8,846 nt of DNA from Saprospiraceae bacterium (GTDB taxonomy: Bacteria; Bacteroidota; Bacteroidia; Chitinophagales; Saprospiraceae): contig JALVEF010000387.1 in NCBI GenBank assembly GCA_027031185.1, positions 1 through 8,846 on the forward strand. The letters are read 5' to 3'. The notes beneath the pieces were generated by a model. It did not search any database, was not told the origin of the DNA, and was given only the letters and a program-made list of their open reading frames with translations. Within the stretch, counting starts at the first letter, position 1; the number at the start of each line of letters is the position of its first letter. This document shows, piece by piece, positions 5,586 through 8,846 of the stretch. The position numbers and the translations under genes were made by a program.

Positions 5586-5973
5586 GACTGTGAGCCGCAT
5601 AAGCCGGATTCTGTTCACCTGACAGTGCTCTATCATTTATCTGGGCGCGGCGTCACCGCCGGCGCTCTATCTGCCTACCCTTCCCGGCTCTCAAAAGAGA
5701 ATCGGACGAGCAGCCCGACGACCGGGGCCACCGGGATATACATGGCATTTCAACCCGCAAGGTTTGCCTCGACGCGCCGTTGCCGGCGTGTCGCGTGCGC
5801 TCTTACCGCACGATTTCACCCTTACCCGCCGGAGCGGGCGGTATATTTCTGTGGCACTTGCTGTCTTCCCCGGCAGGGGAAGCCCACCGGTTAGGTGGTG
5901 CGGCGCTCTACGTTGTCCGGACTTTCCTCACCGCTCGCCTTTGCAAGCGGCGCGATAGAGGCGACTCACAGTC
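5586..5973 (-). ncRNA. rnpB: RNase P RNA (bacterial class A)
   Basis: The catalytic RNA of RNase P, which removes 5' leaders from precursor tRNAs. Read on the minus strand it contains the conserved core blocks: GAGGAAAGUCCGGAC near the 5' end (5929-5915), GGGUGAAA followed by GUGCGGUAAGAGCGCAC (within 5824-5795), and ACAGAAUCCGGCUUAUG near the 3' end (within 5615-5598). The ends are set by helix P1: 5586-5598 pairs with 5961-5973 over 13 bp with a single G-U wobble. The length of about 388 nt is normal. No protein-coding frame inside it is credible. Upstream on the minus strand, TTCATTTG (5981-5974) resembles a -7 element directly before the RNA, but no -33 partner is clear, so the promoter is unresolved. 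The protein partner RnpA is not in the window. Confidence 0.97.
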
Positions 5974-6081
5974 CAAATGAAAACAAAACCGCGGTGCTTT
6001 GGTTGTTTGCTCTCGTAACAAAGCTGATTTGGTAACGTACACTTGGGGAATATCCCGAATACAGTGCTAACATTTGCTTTC

Positions 6082-6122
6082 AGACAAATATTGAATTTGT
6101 CTTATTCAAAAAAGACAAATAT
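6082..6122. repeat. Three copies of AGACAAAT around the sensor-kinase promoter
   Basis: AGACAAAT occurs at 6082-6089 and 6113-6120 in direct orientation, each followed by AT, and inverted as ATTTGTCT at 6095-6102. The first two form a perfect 8-bp inverted repeat with a 5-nt spacer. The inverted copy covers the -33 TTTG and the third ends on the first base of the -7 element. This geometry is typical of a repressor or autoregulator site, but no cognate protein is identified. Confidence 0.6.
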
Positions 6123-6127
6123 ATTTG
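6096..6127 (+). promoter_or_regulatory. Bacteroidota-type promoter of the sensor-kinase gene
   Basis: TTTG (6096-6099) and TATATTTG (6120-6127) match the -33 and -7 consensus of the Bacteroidota primary sigma factor with an ideal 20-bp spacer. A transcript would begin around 6131-6135, about 45-50 nt before the ATG at 6180. It is the best promoter in the window and supports the phylum assignment. Confidence 0.72.
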
Positions 6128-6179
6128 CTGTTTTTCGCAATGATTGCGCCACACGGCAACGGGATGGAGCCGGATCCGG

Positions 6180-8846
6180 ATGAAAAAGAAAATTTACATA
6201 CTATTATTGCTGACTATCGGCTTATTTGGCCTCTGGCTGTATTTGCGCTATGCACTGCGCCCGGAAGTAATCCTGGGGCGGTATGCCAGCCGGATCGAGA
6301 AGCGCTTGAATAAGGACTATGCGGACTTGGTGCAGACCATTGACGATTCGCTGGCTACATTTATCCGGAAGGGCGGTGTAGGTGCCAAATCCCAGGCCCA
6401 TTTCAACACTCTGTTGGGGCTGTACGAAAAGCCGTACAGCATCTACGTCTATCACCACGACTCCTTGGTTTTATGGACCAACAGCAAGCTATATCCCCCG
6501 GAATCCCTTCCGGACGGCCCACCGCGGCACCAATCATTTGTAAAATTAAAGAATGCCCATGCCTATTTGGTGCGGCGGCCAGTGCCCGGCACCAAATCTT
6601 ATTCGGTTATCGGACTCATTCCCATCAAGTACGACTACCAGTTTCCCAAGTTGAAGAAATCAAATGTCTTTGCGGCGGATCCGTCCATCCCATCCGACAT
6701 TCAGCTGAGCAGGAATCCTGGCGGTAGCATTGCGGTGCGGGGGCCAAACGGTGACAAGCTCTACTTGCACGTGAACGAAACGTGGAAAGACGCCCTATCC
6801 AGCCAATACCTGCTGTACATCCTGGGCTTGGCTTTCGTCTTTTTCCTGCTGTTGGTCAATCAAATCGCGCAACTGATAGCCGCACGACGCCCCAAACAGG
6901 CGGCCATTTTTCTGCTATCGCTTGTCACTTTTCTGTCGTTGGTGTTTTTTATTTGGGATCCTTTTCCCAAAATCGTCCGGACCGGTACACTGGCCAAAGC
7001 GCTGAGCCTGCCGCTATTTCACACCTCACTCGGCGTGGTGCTCTTCTTTTCATTCTCCTTTTTGTGGTTGATGACGCACCTCAACCGGTCGTTTACTTTC
7101 AAGGACAATATTTCGCTGCCCAAGTGGCTCAAATTTGTCATTGCGATCACGCTCAATATCGCCCTGATATTTGGTATTGCATTCGTATTGGAGATATACC
7201 GCGAGATTATCAATTCGGGCATGCTCGAAGTAAGCCTGCTCAGTATGCTGGAAAAGCGGACGAGCAGCGTGCTGGGACTGGGCGTCATCCTGATGGCACT
7301 GACCGGTTTGGTCTTTTATGCCTTGTGGATCATCAAGTTTATTGCCAAGCTGGGGCTGCGCAAAATAGAGCGCGTCACTGGTATCCTGGCCGCTTTTATG
7401 ATCGTCACCACGAGTCTGTACATATCCCAGTCTCCTATCGGCTCACCCATCTTGATAGGCAGCGCCATTCTCATTCCGAGTATCCTGGACGTCTATGTCC
7501 AAACCCGTAACCAAAAGGCGCCATTCCAAATATTCATGTGGATTGCCTTTATGGCCGGCCTGGCGTCTGTGTCCTTGATGTACTTTGAGAGACAGAAGGA
7601 CTATGCCGAAATGCAGCAATATGCCGAATTGCTGTCCAATGAGCGAGACACTCTGGCCGAACAGGCACTTTTGGCACTGGCCCCCCACATCCGGACCGAC
7701 CCGTTTTGGGATACCATCGCAGGCGGCTACCCGATTACGTATGACTATCCCGGCACCAAGCTGATGGTAGCGGCTCACCTGGATAATATTCAAAATCTGG
7801 AAAACGACTACGAGTACAATATTTTCCTGTTTGATACCAACAAGAAGTCGCTCTATGATAAGGGGGACTTGTTTATTGAACAAAGCATGTCCTTGCCGGA
7901 CTATCATTTTTACCGGCGAAATGCAAGGAAAGTACCGGGTATTGACGGGCTTTTTCTGTACAATAACCTGATAGACGGCTCCTATTCTTATTATTTGGAG
8001 CTACCGGTCAAGTTAAAAAAACGCATCCCGGCGCTTTTTGTGCTGGAAGCCAAATCCAAGATTGGCGGCAAAAAAGCCATCAACTCGCCCATTTTCTCAT
8101 CCGGGGCATCCAGTGATCGGCTCAAACACTTGGGCCGGTACGAATATGCCGTGTTTAGAAATCACACTTGTATCCGCAACAAAGGACGCCTCAAAAACAA
8201 ATTCATCACGCTGGACAAGCCCCAAAGCCCGGCTACCGGATACTTTACCGATGACAGCGACTTTGTGTATTATGTATATAAAGGTAAAACGGGCAATATC
8301 GTCATCATCGGCGAGCCGGTCGAGTTCTTTCCCGAACTGGTGTCCTTGTTTGCCATGCTTTTCTTCTTGATTTCTTTTTTGACAGGTATCGCCAGCCTGA
8401 TCAATAAAAGAATCAAATTCCTGCCCGGGTTCCTGGATATGGAGTTGCTGTCCGGAAAGACCTTTTATGCCCGGATGCAATCCGGCTTTTTGATTTTGCT
8501 TTACATTACCTTCATCGCCCTGGGCATATTCACCTCTACCTTCTTTCACCGGCGCACAAAAGAATACCACGATGGCCGCCTGTCCCGCAAGACACATACC
8601 ATCATGAAAGACCTGCGCTACATCCTGAGCGACCGGCCCTCCTATCCGTCCATAAAAAAGATTCAGACCACCATAAAGGACAATCTCGAGCAGCTTTCTG
8701 ACGTCCACGGCATGGACGTAATCAACTTCTTCGGCCCCGACGGCCATCTTATCGGATCCACCAAAGAGGAGCTTTTTCACAACGGCACCATCCCGCCACT
8801 GATGAACAGCATCGCCTTCTCACAACTTAAAGAAAACAAGCTCAAC
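6180..8846 (+). CDS. Large multi-membrane sensor protein, probable histidine kinase, 3' end cut off
   Basis: An 889-codon frame, open to the window edge. The ATG at 6180 is the only in-frame ATG after the stop at 6141-6143. Predicted membrane segments by hydrophobicity lie near residues 5-22, 209-227, 242-258, 276-298, 317-339, 364-388, 400-416, perhaps 420-436, 450-468, 715-740 and 768-788. Hydrophilic parts between them are likely extracytoplasmic sensing domains: 23-208, 470-712 and 790 onward. The last resembles a Cache/PAS-like fold found in long Bacteroidota sensor kinases (GMDVINFFGPDGHLIGST, 844-861, then an MN..AF..L pattern). FYARMQSGFLILLYITFIAL (762-781) and the following LSRKTHTIMKDL also fit those kinases. 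A HAMP domain, His phosphoacceptor and ATPase domain should follow beyond the edge; none is in the window, so kinase activity is inferred. The ligand is unknown. ERDTLAEQ (488-495) may form a short linker helix. Confidence 0.85.
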   Translation, partial: MKKKIYILLLLTIGLFGLWLYLRYALRPEVILGRYASRIEKRLNKDYADLVQTIDDSLATFIRKGGVGAKSQAHFNTLLGLYEKPYSIYVYHHDSLVLWTNSKLYPPESLPDGPPRHQSFVKLKNAHAYLVRRPVPGTKSYSVIGLIPIKYDYQFPKLKKSNVFAADPSIPSDIQLSRNPGGSIAVRGPNGDKLYLHVNETWKDALSSQYLLYILGLAFVFFLLLVNQIAQLIAARRPKQAAIFLLSLVTFLSLVFFIWDPFPKIVRTGTLAKALSLPLFHTSLGVVLFFSFSFLWLMTHLNRSFTFKDNISLPKWLKFVIAITLNIALIFGIAFVLEIYREIINSGMLEVSLLSMLEKRTSSVLGLGVILMALTGLVFYALWIIKFIAKLGLRKIERVTGILAAFMIVTTSLYISQSPIGSPILIGSAILIPSILDVYVQTRNQKAPFQIFMWIAFMAGLASVSLMYFERQKDYAEMQQYAELLSNERDTLAEQALLALAPHIRTDPFWDTIAGGYPITYDYPGTKLMVAAHLDNIQNLENDYEYNIFLFDTNKKSLYDKGDLFIEQSMSLPDYHFYRRNARKVPGIDGLFLYNNLIDGSYSYYLELPVKLKKRIPALFVLEAKSKIGGKKAINSPIFSSGASSDRLKHLGRYEYAVFRNHTCIRNKGRLKNKFITLDKPQSPATGYFTDDSDFVYYVYKGKTGNIVIIGEPVEFFPELVSLFAMLFFLISFLTGIASLINKRIKFLPGFLDMELLSGKTFYARMQSGFLILLYITFIALGIFTSTFFHRRTKEYHDGRLSRKTHTIMKDLRYILSDRPSYPSIKKIQTTIKDNLEQLSDVHGMDVINFFGPDGHLIGSTKEELFHNGTIPPLMNSIAFSQLKENKLN

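Noticed and set aside
5553..5980. Small plus-strand frames at 5553-5894, 5764-5958 and 5780-5980
   Set aside because: They run across the complement of RNase P RNA, whose conserved blocks and P1 helix explain the sequence.
6170..6179. 10-bp palindrome CCGGATCCGG directly before the sensor-kinase ATG
   Set aside because: It lies in the short ribosome-loading region and has no loop; one GC-rich palindrome of this size is weak evidence of function.
6125..6313. Possible small upstream peptide starting at 6125
   Set aside because: It begins within the -7 element, so its start would not be transcribed from that promoter, and it overlaps the kinase gene out of frame.
6782..7510. A 242-codon plus-strand frame
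   Set aside because: It is an out-of-frame shadow of the sensor-kinase gene; its translation is Pro/Arg/Gln/His-rich without domain features.
8097..8780. A 227-codon open frame on the minus strand
   Set aside because: It lies opposite the sensor-kinase frame, which is open for 889 codons with coherent membrane helices and family-like motifs.

Overview
The window looks like chromosomal DNA of a member of the Bacteroidota, perhaps an environmental Saprospiria- or Cytophagia-like lineage. This rests on three things: an exact Bacteroidota-type promoter (TTTG, 20 bp, TATATTTG) before the last gene, little sign of strong Shine-Dalgarno sites, and the last gene, which resembles the very large multi-membrane sensor kinases typical of this phylum. 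The finer placement is inference. No insertion sequence, tRNA, CRISPR array, phage or plasmid gene is visible.

Layout. (1) At the left edge is the 3' part of a short-chain dehydrogenase/reductase (SDR) gene (+) whose usual catalytic Ser and Tyr are both replaced. (2) Converging on it, with overlapping stop codons, is an exported CGWC thioredoxin-fold protein (-). It lies downstream of the bifunctional riboflavin enzyme ribD (-), perhaps in one transcript. (3) A 246-bp leader with two perfect inverted repeats separates ribD from a divergent small gene (+). That gene fuses a degenerate HNH-homing-endonuclease-like region to an AP2/ERF DNA-binding domain. (4) recA (-) converges on it over a short hairpin and diverges from the next operon across a 110-bp intergenic region with an inverted repeat. 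(5) A two-gene operon (+) holds a TrpF-like barrel protein lacking the expected catalytic Cys and pth (peptidyl-tRNA hydrolase), overlapping by 8 bp. (6) The RNase P RNA gene rnpB lies on the minus strand, convergent with pth. (7) A large gene (+), open to the right edge, encodes the membrane and sensory part of a probable sensor histidine kinase. Its promoter is surrounded by three copies of AGACAAAT.

Functionally this is mostly housekeeping: riboflavin synthesis, recombination, tRNA recycling and tRNA maturation. The accessory-looking parts are the HNH/AP2 protein, which I interpret as a domesticated homing endonuclease acting as a DNA-binding protein, the pseudoenzyme-like SDR, the TrpF-like barrel and the sensor kinase with its repeat-decorated promoter. 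I see no obvious new multi-gene system; the best leads are the HNH/AP2 gene with its leader and the AGACAAAT promoter.
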